From: DATFVA01 sp963721075
GTDB taxonomy: Bacteria; Bacteroidota; Ignavibacteria; Ignavibacteriales; Ignavibacteriaceae
Length of the DNA: 64,000 nucleotides
NCBI GenBank assembly: GCA_963721075.1
Contig: CAVRHV010000006.1
Span: forward strand, 248,001 to 312,000
Direction of reading: 5' to 3'
Part shown: positions 25,396 through 34,262 of the stretch, piece by piece
Layout: every line of letters begins with the position of its first letter
How positions within the stretch are numbered: the first letter of the stretch is position 1
Notes under the pieces: generated by a model
Told to the model about the DNA's origin: nothing
The model's input: the letters and a program-made list of their open reading frames with translations, nothing else
Databases searched by the model: none
Translations under genes and position numbers: made by a program

Positions 25396-26775
25396 TTATT
25401 TTAATCCGTACTCACCGGGAATAAACTTATCTGCATAAGTTCCTGCCCGGATCAGCTCAGTCAAACTCCCTTCATCTGCCGGTAACATCTCATTCTGCAT
25501 CGAAAGCAGATCCAGCCACCTGTTTTCGGTATCGTTTACCTTTATATCAGCTTTCTCAATCGCATTTCTCAGCAGCTTAAGGGTTTCATCTACCGCAGTG
25601 ATGACCATCTTATAGGGACTCTCTGCCTCCAGCATCTTCTGCGACAAATAAAGAACATTTTCAGGTCTGAAAATGAAAGCCTGTGGGTCAAAACCGGCAT
25701 CGCTCTCTATCATCCAGTTTCGAAATTTTAAAGTTGAATCAGTACTCTCCTTCAGAGCGAGGTTCATCAGCCGGCAGTCATATATCAGCTGCTCAACAGA
25801 AACCACCGGAGCATATGCGCTTAGCAGCTTAATATTCTGAACCGATTCATTGCTCCAGAGATCAGTATAAGCTGAAGAGATATTACCAAGGCAGCTGAGG
25901 TGAGCACAGGCGCTCGACTTACCCTCCATCGATATGGGAATCCCTGTCATTGCCTTTATAAAAGGACCTTCATAGGCACAGTCTTTACTTGGTCCAACAG
26001 CACCCTGCCGGTATGCCGCAAGGCTTCTTGCTACTGAGGCAGTACGTACTACTGCAGCAAGTATTTTAGGGATCATTCCTTTATCAGCCAGTACCATGGC
26101 GGTATTTGCAAACCCGCATGCCGTATCACCTCCGGGTATTGTATTATATTTTTTAGAGATCCGGACTATCCTTTCCCAGAGGTAATCCATATCCTTAACA
26201 GCAAGTACTCCAAGTGCAAATACAATTCCCTGCAGATCAGCATTTATTAATGCTTCATCATGAACTTCTTTACCCCCGGTCGATTCGATTGACAAAATAT
26301 CCGCCCCTGCAGAAGCGCAAAGCTCAAATGAACGGAACATGTTTTCAGCCATCTCCCCGCTTCTCATCAAAGGAGGACGATCACTGTCTCTTATGTCTAC
26401 CGGCGTCGCCCTAAGTGCGGATTTCAAACCATATTTCTGATGAAATTCTTCAAGAATGCCTGTAAGGATCTCGGTTATTTCGGCTCCCCATTCCGGCGTA
26501 ATTGTCATTGGCGGAAGAAGCTCAAATTCTACAACCAGCGCAGGAGCATACAGATCTGCTGCTCTTTTACATACGTCAGTCGCTATCTCCCTGTAGATAT
26601 CTTTTATTTCGCTCCAGTTTGACTCATCAATGATCATTTGGGGCAGCGTGAAATTTATCTCAGGATACACCTCTCCCGAGCCTATTTCAAAGCCTCTCTT
26701 TAATTTCACAGGTCTTGGGGCTTTGCCGAATAGAAGATTATCAGGGCTGTCTATTAATAGTTTATCAGTATTCAT
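25396..26775 (-). CDS. mtaB: Methanol:corrinoid methyltransferase, MtaB-like
   Basis: 459 residues, the length of MtaB. The zinc ligands known from the Methanosarcina enzyme are all present: Glu164 in LSIESTGGKEVHDE, Cys220 in GGDTACGFANTAM and Cys266 in SKDCAYEGP. MtaB cleaves the C-O bond of methanol and methylates Co(I) on the corrinoid protein encoded next door. Normal downstream partners in methanogens and acetogens feed coenzyme M or folate; here the only visible acceptor module is homocysteine methyltransferase. The residue conservation supports a working enzyme; methanol as substrate is inferred by family. Confidence 0.92.
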   Translation of the reverse strand: MNTDKLLIDSPDNLLFGKAPRPVKLKRGFEIGSGEVYPEINFTLPQMIIDESNWSEIKDIYREIATDVCKRAADLYAPALVVEFELLPPMTITPEWGAEITEILTGILEEFHQKYGLKSALRATPVDIRDSDRPPLMRSGEMAENMFRSFELCASAGADILSIESTGGKEVHDEALINADLQGIVFALGVLAVKDMDYLWERIVRISKKYNTIPGGDTACGFANTAMVLADKGMIPKILAAVVRTASVARSLAAYRQGAVGPSKDCAYEGPFIKAMTGIPISMEGKSSACAHLSCLGNISSAYTDLWSNESVQNIKLLSAYAPVVSVEQLIYDCRLMNLALKESTDSTLKFRNWMIESDAGFDPQAFIFRPENVLYLSQKMLEAESPYKMVITAVDETLKLLRNAIEKADIKVNDTENRWLDLLSMQNEMLPADEGSLTELIRAGTYADKFIPGEYGLK

Positions 26776-26797
26776 TTTATTCTTTGGATTGGAACGA

Positions 26798-28006
26798 TTA
26801 TTTAAGTGGAAGCATCGGGACGTCAGAATTTACATCCGGCCCGAAGAATTTATATATGATAAGGTCTTCTTTACTATCGTTTACTATTTCCACACCCCTT
26901 ACGGCACGGTCATGACAGATCAGAAGTTCATCCAGATCGTATTTACCCGAGGATGAATTCCTGGCGGCAATTTCAAACTCACCAAATTTTCCTTTTCCCT
27001 GCCATACAAGGATATTATATACACCGTTATCACGGCTGCTGAACTTACCGCCCTGATGAACGATAAGCTTTTTTCCGCTGAATTTGTTTGTATTATAAAA
27101 GATCCAATGCTCTTCACCTGAGCTGGTTTTGGTTTCAGTTATTAACAAAGGAGGAGTATGCCGGTTCTTATAAAATTCAGGATCACCGCTGGTCTCCCAG
27201 TTGATCATTTCAAGAATGATCTTTTCACCATATTTTTCTTTGTCTTCTTTCCTTACGTCTTTCCAGAGCAGATCCTTTGAAATAAAAGTATCCCCAACCC
27301 TTGCCTGCATCATTGCGAACACATCCGAATCCTCCTGCAGTTCTATTGTAAGAGCTGTGCCGGGAGCATGTAAAGTTCCGGAAGGAACATGAAATCCATC
27401 GTCCGCGTATTGAGTATAACCGAAAGAATGCTTAAGGATATTATCATCTTTCCATTCAACGAGATGAGGCAGCAGTACATCATGATTTCCGGTTTCGGCT
27501 ATGTGGCAATGAACTCCGAAAAAAGTTTCGGGATGCTTTCCCTGGTCAACACCTTCCGGGAAATAATATGCTTCATCCTTTGAATTCCTGCCGACAAGAG
27601 AAGCATGATGCTGCATCTGGTGTATATGATAGGGTAGCCTGTCTTCATAATCAAAGATCTTGGCCAGTCTTTTTAGTCCTGTATGATTTTTTGCGTACTC
27701 AGTTCCGAGAATCATTTCCGGGTATGATTCCACGGCATCTTTGAGGGTGATTCTTTCTTCACGATCCATTTTAAGAAAACTTAATCCTTCATCCGGCACA
27801 CCCACTTTATTATCGGCACTTGTTGTAGAGCCTATCCATCTCTCGCAGATCCCGCCCCGATCGCCAAGGTTATATTGCTCTTCGGGGAGACCAAACCTTT
27901 TACCCGGCGGAATAAAATTTCTTGCAACCCAGGCCGGCTCTAATCTTAATATTCCGTTGTTCTTTTCAACCTCATTCTCAATCAAATGTTTTAATGATTT
28001 GGCCAT
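26798..28006 (-). CDS. Class I mannose-6-phosphate isomerase-like cupin
   Basis: 402 residues in two cupin domains. Metal-binding-type residues appear in LPYHIHQMQHHA and HCHIAETGNHD, and the phosphomannose isomerase element in HVPSGTLHAPGTALTIELQE. It is diverged from housekeeping ManA, lacking the standard QPHKPEM-type signature, so a different sugar or sugar phosphate may be its substrate. It lies 22 bases upstream of the mtaB-like gene and 5 bases after the epimerase gene. Confidence 0.72.
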   Translation of the reverse strand: MAKSLKHLIENEVEKNNGILRLEPAWVARNFIPPGKRFGLPEEQYNLGDRGGICERWIGSTTSADNKVGVPDEGLSFLKMDREERITLKDAVESYPEMILGTEYAKNHTGLKRLAKIFDYEDRLPYHIHQMQHHASLVGRNSKDEAYYFPEGVDQGKHPETFFGVHCHIAETGNHDVLLPHLVEWKDDNILKHSFGYTQYADDGFHVPSGTLHAPGTALTIELQEDSDVFAMMQARVGDTFISKDLLWKDVRKEDKEKYGEKIILEMINWETSGDPEFYKNRHTPPLLITETKTSSGEEHWIFYNTNKFSGKKLIVHQGGKFSSRDNGVYNILVWQGKGKFGEFEIAARNSSSGKYDLDELLICHDRAVRGVEIVNDSKEDLIIYKFFGPDVNSDVPMLPLK

Positions 28007-28011
28007 CTTCG

Positions 28012-29064
28012 TTATCCAGCTTTATTATTAAAATTTATCTTTGCTGACTCCATATTGTTTTTCCACCCAGCAGCAGTTTCAAGTTCCTTATTTCTTCTCT
28101 CATACCCGAAGGAAGATTTCACATTACTCGTATACCAGTCGATTGTCAGGGGCATCCATTCATTAAAAGGTGTTGACTCATAACCTAGATGCTCTCTGAT
28201 CTTATCAAGACTGAAAACCGCTGTCCTTCTCGTATTAAAAGGAAATACGTCAGCCCCCGGAAAATAACTTATATCCAGGCTGTCAAATACCTTCTGATCT
28301 ATATGAATTATTTCAGGATCTTTATGGAGAATCTCACAAAGATTTTTAATGTATTCATTCAGGGAATATATTTCTTCCGAGGCGACATTATACGCTTCTC
28401 CTATTGTTCTATCCGATTCTGCAGCATCACAGAAAGCTTTAGCCGTATCCTTAACATAAACCTGCTGGAAAGCGTAATCGCCTGATCCGGGAACTAATAG
28501 AGGCTTTCCATCAAGAATTCTCTGGATCCAGAAATAGTCTCTCCTGGTCACATCTTCGGGACCGCATACAAACACCGGCCGCAGCATCGTTACCGGAAAA
28601 GAACCGGGATTGTGTTCATTCCATAATACATCTTCGCATTTTCTTTTGTTTATTCCGTAATCCATCCCGAAGGGATTTCTCGGGAAATCAGGCATTAATT
28701 CGCCTTTATCCTGGTCTTCAGCGATAGGACACTTAACATCATTAGAGACCATATAAACAGAAACTGTACTGCAGTGAATAAATCTGTCTGTCCGGCCTTT
28801 TAAGATCTTTACGGCTGCTGCCGACTGATCCTCAGTGAACGCAGCCATATCGATTACTGCATCAAAGTTTTTACCCTTAACAGCTTGTTCAAGGTCGGTG
28901 CTGTTGTTTCTGTTGCCGGTTTCATAATGAAGTTTTTTATTCGCATCAAAAGGGATTGGTGATTTACCGCGCGTAAAAATGGTGACTTCGTGTCCCCTTT
29001 CCAGCAATATATCAACAATATTGCGGCTGATAAAACCGGTCCCGCCGATAATAAAAATTTTCAT
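28012..29064 (-). CDS. NAD-dependent epimerase/dehydratase (extended SDR)
   Basis: 350 residues. The nucleotide-binding motif is IIGGTGFISRNIVDIL, the acidic VIDMAAF follows, and the catalytic Tyr-x3-Lys is YGINK. Segments such as HCSTVSVYMVSN and PVFVCGPEDV are typical of nucleotide-sugar epimerases and of relatives acting on sugars. No closer substrate can be named. It starts 4 bases after the stop of the amylase gene's product upstream in the transcript. Confidence 0.82.
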   Translation of the reverse strand: MKIFIIGGTGFISRNIVDILLERGHEVTIFTRGKSPIPFDANKKLHYETGNRNNSTDLEQAVKGKNFDAVIDMAAFTEDQSAAAVKILKGRTDRFIHCSTVSVYMVSNDVKCPIAEDQDKGELMPDFPRNPFGMDYGINKRKCEDVLWNEHNPGSFPVTMLRPVFVCGPEDVTRRDYFWIQRILDGKPLLVPGSGDYAFQQVYVKDTAKAFCDAAESDRTIGEAYNVASEEIYSLNEYIKNLCEILHKDPEIIHIDQKVFDSLDISYFPGADVFPFNTRRTAVFSLDKIREHLGYESTPFNEWMPLTIDWYTSNVKSSFGYERRNKELETAAGWKNNMESAKINFNNKAG

Positions 29065-29067
29065 GAA

Positions 29068-31404
29068 TTATCTTAAAAGAAGCATTTTTTTAGTAAGCGA
29101 CTGATTCCCGAATTCGATCCTGTATATATACATTCCGCTCGCGAGGTTTCTGCCATTGAAGGAAACAGAATGCTGTCCGGCAGATTGTTCTGAATTAACC
29201 AGCGAGGCAACCTCTTCACCCAGAACGTCAAAGACTTTTAACACAACCTTACCTGCTTCAGGAAGATTGTAGTTGATTTTAGTTTCCGGATTAAAAGGAT
29301 TGGGATAGTTCTGTGAAACCTCAAATGTCTGTGGAATATCTTCGCGGGAAGCTGTACTCCCCACACCGGTTACCTGAACAATAGAATCCGCCAGCATGTA
29401 CACTTTCGCACTGAAATAATCTATTGGAACCGTAACTGTACTCAACTCTTCCGGAGTACCTGAGATTACGTCTCCCTCAAGCAGGTTTGTCATATAGTAA
29501 GTTTTTGAAGAATCAAGATTCATCTGATCTACCGGAAGCGTGACTACAGCATCAGCGGAAGAGCTTCCCATATTGAGTATTGTTATTACATTCTGATCAT
29601 CTGTAAATCTCCTGAAGGAGAAAACCGACTGGTTCGGGGTTACAGTCAACTCTTCATACCCTCCTTCATACAAAGCAGGAAGAGTTTTCCTCCAGTGGAT
29701 AAGATTTTTGTAGTAAGGAAACAGGTGGTCGGGATCAAAATGATCAATCGGGAAGCCGGGATAAAAAGTAAACTCAACTTCATAAGGATGGCCTTCCACG
29801 CCAATTTCCTGACCATTGTACATTAAGGGAATTCCGTTAAGAGTAAATTCAAGGGCGGCAGCCATCTTCGTCCTTGCGAGTCCATGATGAGTTATAAAAT
29901 GAAACTGATCATTGTTTTCCATAAATCTCAGAATTTTAGCGTCAGGAGCATAACCATTACCATGGTTTGTAATTGCCTGCCGCAGGAGATTAGACCTCTG
30001 GTTTTCATTCTGATAATTGAAGATTGTCGGATTAGCGTTTGGATTATAATCTGTCTGCCAGACCCAGTGCGAAACCCAGCTTTCCTCAGGATACCAGTCA
30101 AATGCCGCATCAAAATTCTCATCGAAGGTTGAAGCCCAGGTTGCTTTATCTTCGGCAAGCATCAGGAATCCTGGTTTTATCCTTTTAATAGCAAGACGAA
30201 CATTCTTCATAAACTCAGGATTGCGTGCATTAACTCCCCAGACAGCATCGAACCTGTAACCGTCAATATCATAATTTTCTACCCAGTACTTGCAGGCTTC
30301 TGTGATCCATTTCTGCACTTCCGGGTTATCAAAATTCAGATTGACAAGTTCGTTCCAGAAGTAATATATGAAGCCGTCGGGATCTACATTATAAAACTGG
30401 GAGTACGGTGCATTATCCAGGGATCTTTGGTAGTAGTCGTAGTAGTGTGAGTCTTCCCCGTAAGTAATAGAATTCTGAGCATAGGGATGATACTTTGATG
30501 AGTGGTTGGGTACAAAATCAAACATCACTTTCATACCATATGATTTAGCTGTCTGAATCAGGTTATGAAGGTCCTGGGGACTGCCGTAATCTCCGCGCAC
30601 TGAAAAATAATTAACGATATCGTAACCCTGTCCGCCGTTGTGCGTTCCCATAACCGGCTGGATCCAGATTGTATTTATTCCAAGTCTGACGAGATCGGGA
30701 ATTTTATTTATTATATCATTGAAATCGCCATTGATAACAAAATTATAAGGAGTGACTTCGTAAATAACAGCAGAATCTATCCAGGAAGCGTAATCGTCCT
30801 TAATATGAAAAACTCTTATCGAGTCCTGATATTTAGTTATAAACGTTGCGGCCTTAACTGTATCCCCACCTCCGGTATATACATAGAAATTAAAATAATA
30901 CTCGCCGGAAGGGGAATTTGAGGCAACTGTGAAGGATGCCGTTGTATCGTTTATCCCGGTTATTGAAACCTGATCGGGATTGTTTTCATCTTCTTCCCAT
31001 TCATAACTTAATGATGGATCCCCGGGATTACTCAATATTTTCCCATGCAGGGTTACATTCTGTCCGGATGCCTCTGCGTAAGCGTACACCTCGGGCCTGA
31101 GCTCATACCCCAGCGTATAAGTAATAGTATCAGAGTTGTAACCGCCGGCTTCAGCAAAGAACCAGCTTTCACCTTCGGGTACGCTTATATCAACAGAAAA
31201 AGTGCTGTCTGAAGAAACGTTAAAAGGAATTGCAGTTCCGTTGAAATGCAAATAACCCGAAGACGAATAATATCCTGCAAGTCGTCCATTAATAACCTGC
31301 TCCTGTTTCCACACTTTTGCATCGTGAGTGTGAAGAATGATCGATTGTGCATACATATTGTAAACCAACCCTGTGATCATCAGTATCGCTGTAAAAAGTT
31401 TCAT
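29068..31404 (-). CDS. Secreted alpha-amylase-family (GH13) enzyme with type IX sorting domain
   Basis: 778 residues from the ATG at 31404, preceded by a GGGAGA ribosome site; a signal peptide (MKLFTAILMITGLVYNMYA) follows. About 200 residues of beta-sandwich precede the GH13 barrel, whose conserved regions are DFVPNHSS, GYRFDAVWG (nucleophile Asp), FLMLAEDKA (acid/base Glu) and RFMENNDQFH (transition-state Asp). The last ~80 residues are a T9SS signal with NYPNPFNPETKI and ending KKMLLLR. It should be a surface enzyme on starch-like or maltodextrin material. It lies 16 bases after the URO-D-type gene. Confidence 0.92.
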   Translation of the reverse strand: MKLFTAILMITGLVYNMYAQSIILHTHDAKVWKQEQVINGRLAGYYSSSGYLHFNGTAIPFNVSSDSTFSVDISVPEGESWFFAEAGGYNSDTITYTLGYELRPEVYAYAEASGQNVTLHGKILSNPGDPSLSYEWEEDENNPDQVSITGINDTTASFTVASNSPSGEYYFNFYVYTGGGDTVKAATFITKYQDSIRVFHIKDDYASWIDSAVIYEVTPYNFVINGDFNDIINKIPDLVRLGINTIWIQPVMGTHNGGQGYDIVNYFSVRGDYGSPQDLHNLIQTAKSYGMKVMFDFVPNHSSKYHPYAQNSITYGEDSHYYDYYQRSLDNAPYSQFYNVDPDGFIYYFWNELVNLNFDNPEVQKWITEACKYWVENYDIDGYRFDAVWGVNARNPEFMKNVRLAIKRIKPGFLMLAEDKATWASTFDENFDAAFDWYPEESWVSHWVWQTDYNPNANPTIFNYQNENQRSNLLRQAITNHGNGYAPDAKILRFMENNDQFHFITHHGLARTKMAAALEFTLNGIPLMYNGQEIGVEGHPYEVEFTFYPGFPIDHFDPDHLFPYYKNLIHWRKTLPALYEGGYEELTVTPNQSVFSFRRFTDDQNVITILNMGSSSADAVVTLPVDQMNLDSSKTYYMTNLLEGDVISGTPEELSTVTVPIDYFSAKVYMLADSIVQVTGVGSTASREDIPQTFEVSQNYPNPFNPETKINYNLPEAGKVVLKVFDVLGEEVASLVNSEQSAGQHSVSFNGRNLASGMYIYRIEFGNQSLTKKMLLLR

Positions 31405-31420
31405 TATCTCTCCCTGGTTT

Positions 31421-32566
31421 TTAGTATTTACCGTAAGTCTGTGCCACTTCCACCATCTTAAACAGATTTGCATCAGGAGTATCCCGGCCGCACTGATCAC
31501 CGGTAGAAAGAATAAATCCGCCGTCGTAACCTACTGTATCAATTAGCCGCTTACATTTATCTTCAACTTCCTGCGGAGTGGCAGTCAGCATAAATTCTGT
31601 AGTGTTGATATTACCTTTAATGCACAATTTATCACCGACAATCTTTTTAACTTCTGCGAGATCAACGTTTCCCGTAGGAGGTTCTTCCATAGGTTCCATT
31701 GATGCCAGATCGCTTTCCTTTGCAACTATTTCAATTAAAGGCCAGCTTTTACCACAGATGTGCAGATGTGAAATTATACCGGCGTTCTTACATAGAGTCG
31801 AGGCTTTCTGTACAAATGGAAGTTCATATTTTTTAAAGATATCAGGTGAGCTAACACTAAGACTTGCACTGGAGCCCCCCAGCATTATTACATCGGGTTT
31901 CGCTTCGAGCATTGCTTTAACGTTGGCAAGGGCCCATTCCATCCAGAATTCATGTACTTTATCCATATAATCTGATTCCATCATAAAATCCATGAATACC
32001 TGTTCAAAACCTCCCTGCCTGTAATGAAACCACCAGTCCTGGAATACAGGGATCATTCCCATATAAATTCCAAAATCGCCGATAACATGTTTATCATTAT
32101 ATTCTTTCTCCCATTCCCAGTCTCCCCGTCCCATATGCAGCTGAAATTTTTCAAAGTCGCTGTATAAATCCTTGATCGGTTTTTCCTCTCTCCATGGCGG
32201 TTCATCTGCAAAATAAAGTTCTTTTTCTGTAAGATCCCCTTTTGCTGTATGGCAGATCCTTTCTACAAGTTTTCCATCGGGAACGTCAATGATTCTGCTC
32301 TCGAATTCAGGACGGTCAGGACAGGTCTGCTTGAGCCCACCATACATATAAAATCCATCCATCCCGAAATGCTGAATTGCTTTTACATAAACTTCCGCGT
32401 GCGTTGCGGATGTCCAGCCATTATGTTCCCTGCCGTCGAGATGAATTTCAAAGAAGGGTCTGCCGTCAAGACGATCAGGTACCATCACAGAGATATCAGG
32501 ACTTACAGGAACGTAGTCGGCTTTTTCCCTGCGCATAGCAGTTAATATTCTTTCTTTCGATGTCAT
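31421..32566 (-). CDS. URO-D-type (MtaA/MtbA/CmuA-like) methyltransferase
   Basis: 381 residues of the uroporphyrinogen decarboxylase fold. Zinc-ligand-type residues HLHICGK and a late Cys in STGDQCGRDTP replace the Arg-rich haem-precursor site of true HemE, placing it with the corrinoid methyltransferases. Relatives move methyl groups between corrinoid proteins and thiols or activate methyl compounds. It starts a single base after the last GH10 gene, so it is firmly part of the glycan operon. It may be a second substrate-side or thiol-side enzyme for the corrinoid protein at 24677. An uncharacterised non-methyltransferase subgroup remains possible. Confidence 0.75.
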   Translation of the reverse strand: MTSKERILTAMRREKADYVPVSPDISVMVPDRLDGRPFFEIHLDGREHNGWTSATHAEVYVKAIQHFGMDGFYMYGGLKQTCPDRPEFESRIIDVPDGKLVERICHTAKGDLTEKELYFADEPPWREEKPIKDLYSDFEKFQLHMGRGDWEWEKEYNDKHVIGDFGIYMGMIPVFQDWWFHYRQGGFEQVFMDFMMESDYMDKVHEFWMEWALANVKAMLEAKPDVIMLGGSSASLSVSSPDIFKKYELPFVQKASTLCKNAGIISHLHICGKSWPLIEIVAKESDLASMEPMEEPPTGNVDLAEVKKIVGDKLCIKGNINTTEFMLTATPQEVEDKCKRLIDTVGYDGGFILSTGDQCGRDTPDANLFKMVEVAQTYGKY

Positions 32567-32567
32567 T

Positions 32568-34223
32568 CTATATTCCTTGTTCTCCGGGAAGTCTGTTCCA
32601 GGAGGTTAATATTTCTTTTAATCTGTCAAACGAAATCTTGGGAGAAACATCTTCCCTCACCAGGCCTCCATTTACAATGAAAGGTCTGAAATCAGAGAAG
32701 TCATACCAGTTAACGGCTTTTATAGACGGCCGGCTGTAATAGATCGTGTAAACCTGTTCAAGCCAGTCAGCCTGAAGATCTTCATCCCATCTGCGGTGCC
32801 ATTCATAGGGTTCATTCGATATTTTCATGGTACCGTCCATAATATGCTCTACCGAATATCCCGATGAAGCTCCCAATTCTGTTATATACATTGGTTTATT
32901 AAATTTTTCAAGGCGTTCAAGCAGCCTTACTATATCTGACAGGTCTCTTCTCGGAAAATATATTTGAATACCAAGTACATCAAAGTCCACTCCTGCGGTT
33001 GTAAGGTCCTCTATAAATTTCCTGGGTGAGCGCAGAGGACGTGTTGCGTCCATCCTGGCCATCCTTCCCATGGCTGCATACTCCGCCCAGGGACAGCAGT
33101 TATTTAGTATCCTGGTAACTTTGGGATTAACTTCCTTCGTTCTGTCGAATGCAAGTCTCGCAAGTTCGGTCATCTGGTCGGGAGTGTGATTAAAGATATT
33201 GGCCCAATCGTGATACTCATTAAAAACCTCCCACGAAAGCACATTATCTTTATAGTGAGTAACAAGATCGTATATGTGTTTTTCCATATACTGTTTGAGC
33301 TCATCATAATTCTTTGTCTTCAGCCAGTCGGGCGTTACCGTAGGATGAAACCAGAACAGCGGTCTTCCTTCAATTTCGATCTTATTCTTCATCAGGAAAT
33401 CAACTATATCATCTTTAATTCCCCAGTTGTAATGGCCTTCTGAGGGTTCGAACAGTTCATACCAGCTGTCCCATACGTAATGCGTCACCGTTGCAAAGTT
33501 GAATAATTCAGGAAATCTTTTGACAAATTCTTCCGACTTCGCCCAGACCATCTGCCTGCTCTCACAGCCGAAATGAAAAGGATCGTTACGCTTCATTCTC
33601 TGGATTTCCGAGTTTGCTCTTTCAAGTTCAATTTTTTCTCCGGCCCAAAGGGCATATTCCAGGGCTTTATCAGATATCTGCGCGCATTTTTCACCGTCAC
33701 TCTGATGCTTTTTAGCGGCTTCATAAAGTTCTTCGGAGAGATTAACGAGGTGATTTACCTCAGAAGAGAACTGTGTACCGGATCTTTCGTATCTGTCCTT
33801 GACATTCCTGTTGCGGGTAACCCTGGTGCTGGCAAATTCCAGATTAAGGTTAAGTGAACCGTTAATATCACGGGTAGAATAAAATTCCCCGCCGTTATCG
33901 GCAGCCAGCATAATGTAACCGAAGTTCTCTATGAACCACCTGGTGTTAATTGAGAATTTCTGATCAGATGCATCTTCGGGAATCATTATGCCGTCCTGTG
34001 TGATCTGGACATTGGACTTGAAGGGATCCTCATTTGTGTCGGTCAGGTATGCAAAATTCATCGGGGGCATCCAGGGGTGAGGATAGGGACGAAATATAAG
34101 ATCAGTATCCTTTTTTGTCCTGAGCGGGGTTGCCCATCCGGTAAATAAGGATGAGGAGGCTGCAATTGCCGCAGAGCTTAAAGCCCCAGTTCTTAAAAAG
34201 TTTCTTCTTGATATTGGTTTCAT
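32568..34223 (-). CDS. GH10 endo-beta-1,4-xylanase-like protein with Tat signal (fourth of four)
   Basis: 551 residues. A twin-arginine signal (SRRNFLRTGALSSAAIAASS) indicates export as a folded protein. After a ~200-residue N-terminal domain, the GH10 barrel starts near 218 (FGCESRQM). Acid/base is Glu336 in WEVFNEYHDW and nucleophile Glu449 in YITELGASSG. NNCCPWAEY between them is shared by all four paralogues. It would cut xylan or xylo-oligosaccharides in the periplasm. Together with the three preceding genes it forms a tandem array with short gaps. Confidence 0.88.
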   Translation of the reverse strand: MKPISRRNFLRTGALSSAAIAASSSLFTGWATPLRTKKDTDLIFRPYPHPWMPPMNFAYLTDTNEDPFKSNVQITQDGIMIPEDASDQKFSINTRWFIENFGYIMLAADNGGEFYSTRDINGSLNLNLEFASTRVTRNRNVKDRYERSGTQFSSEVNHLVNLSEELYEAAKKHQSDGEKCAQISDKALEYALWAGEKIELERANSEIQRMKRNDPFHFGCESRQMVWAKSEEFVKRFPELFNFATVTHYVWDSWYELFEPSEGHYNWGIKDDIVDFLMKNKIEIEGRPLFWFHPTVTPDWLKTKNYDELKQYMEKHIYDLVTHYKDNVLSWEVFNEYHDWANIFNHTPDQMTELARLAFDRTKEVNPKVTRILNNCCPWAEYAAMGRMARMDATRPLRSPRKFIEDLTTAGVDFDVLGIQIYFPRRDLSDIVRLLERLEKFNKPMYITELGASSGYSVEHIMDGTMKISNEPYEWHRRWDEDLQADWLEQVYTIYYSRPSIKAVNWYDFSDFRPFIVNGGLVREDVSPKISFDRLKEILTSWNRLPGEQGI

Positions 34224-34262
34224 ATTATTACTGAAATATTGAAGTGAGTATTGAATTAAAAA

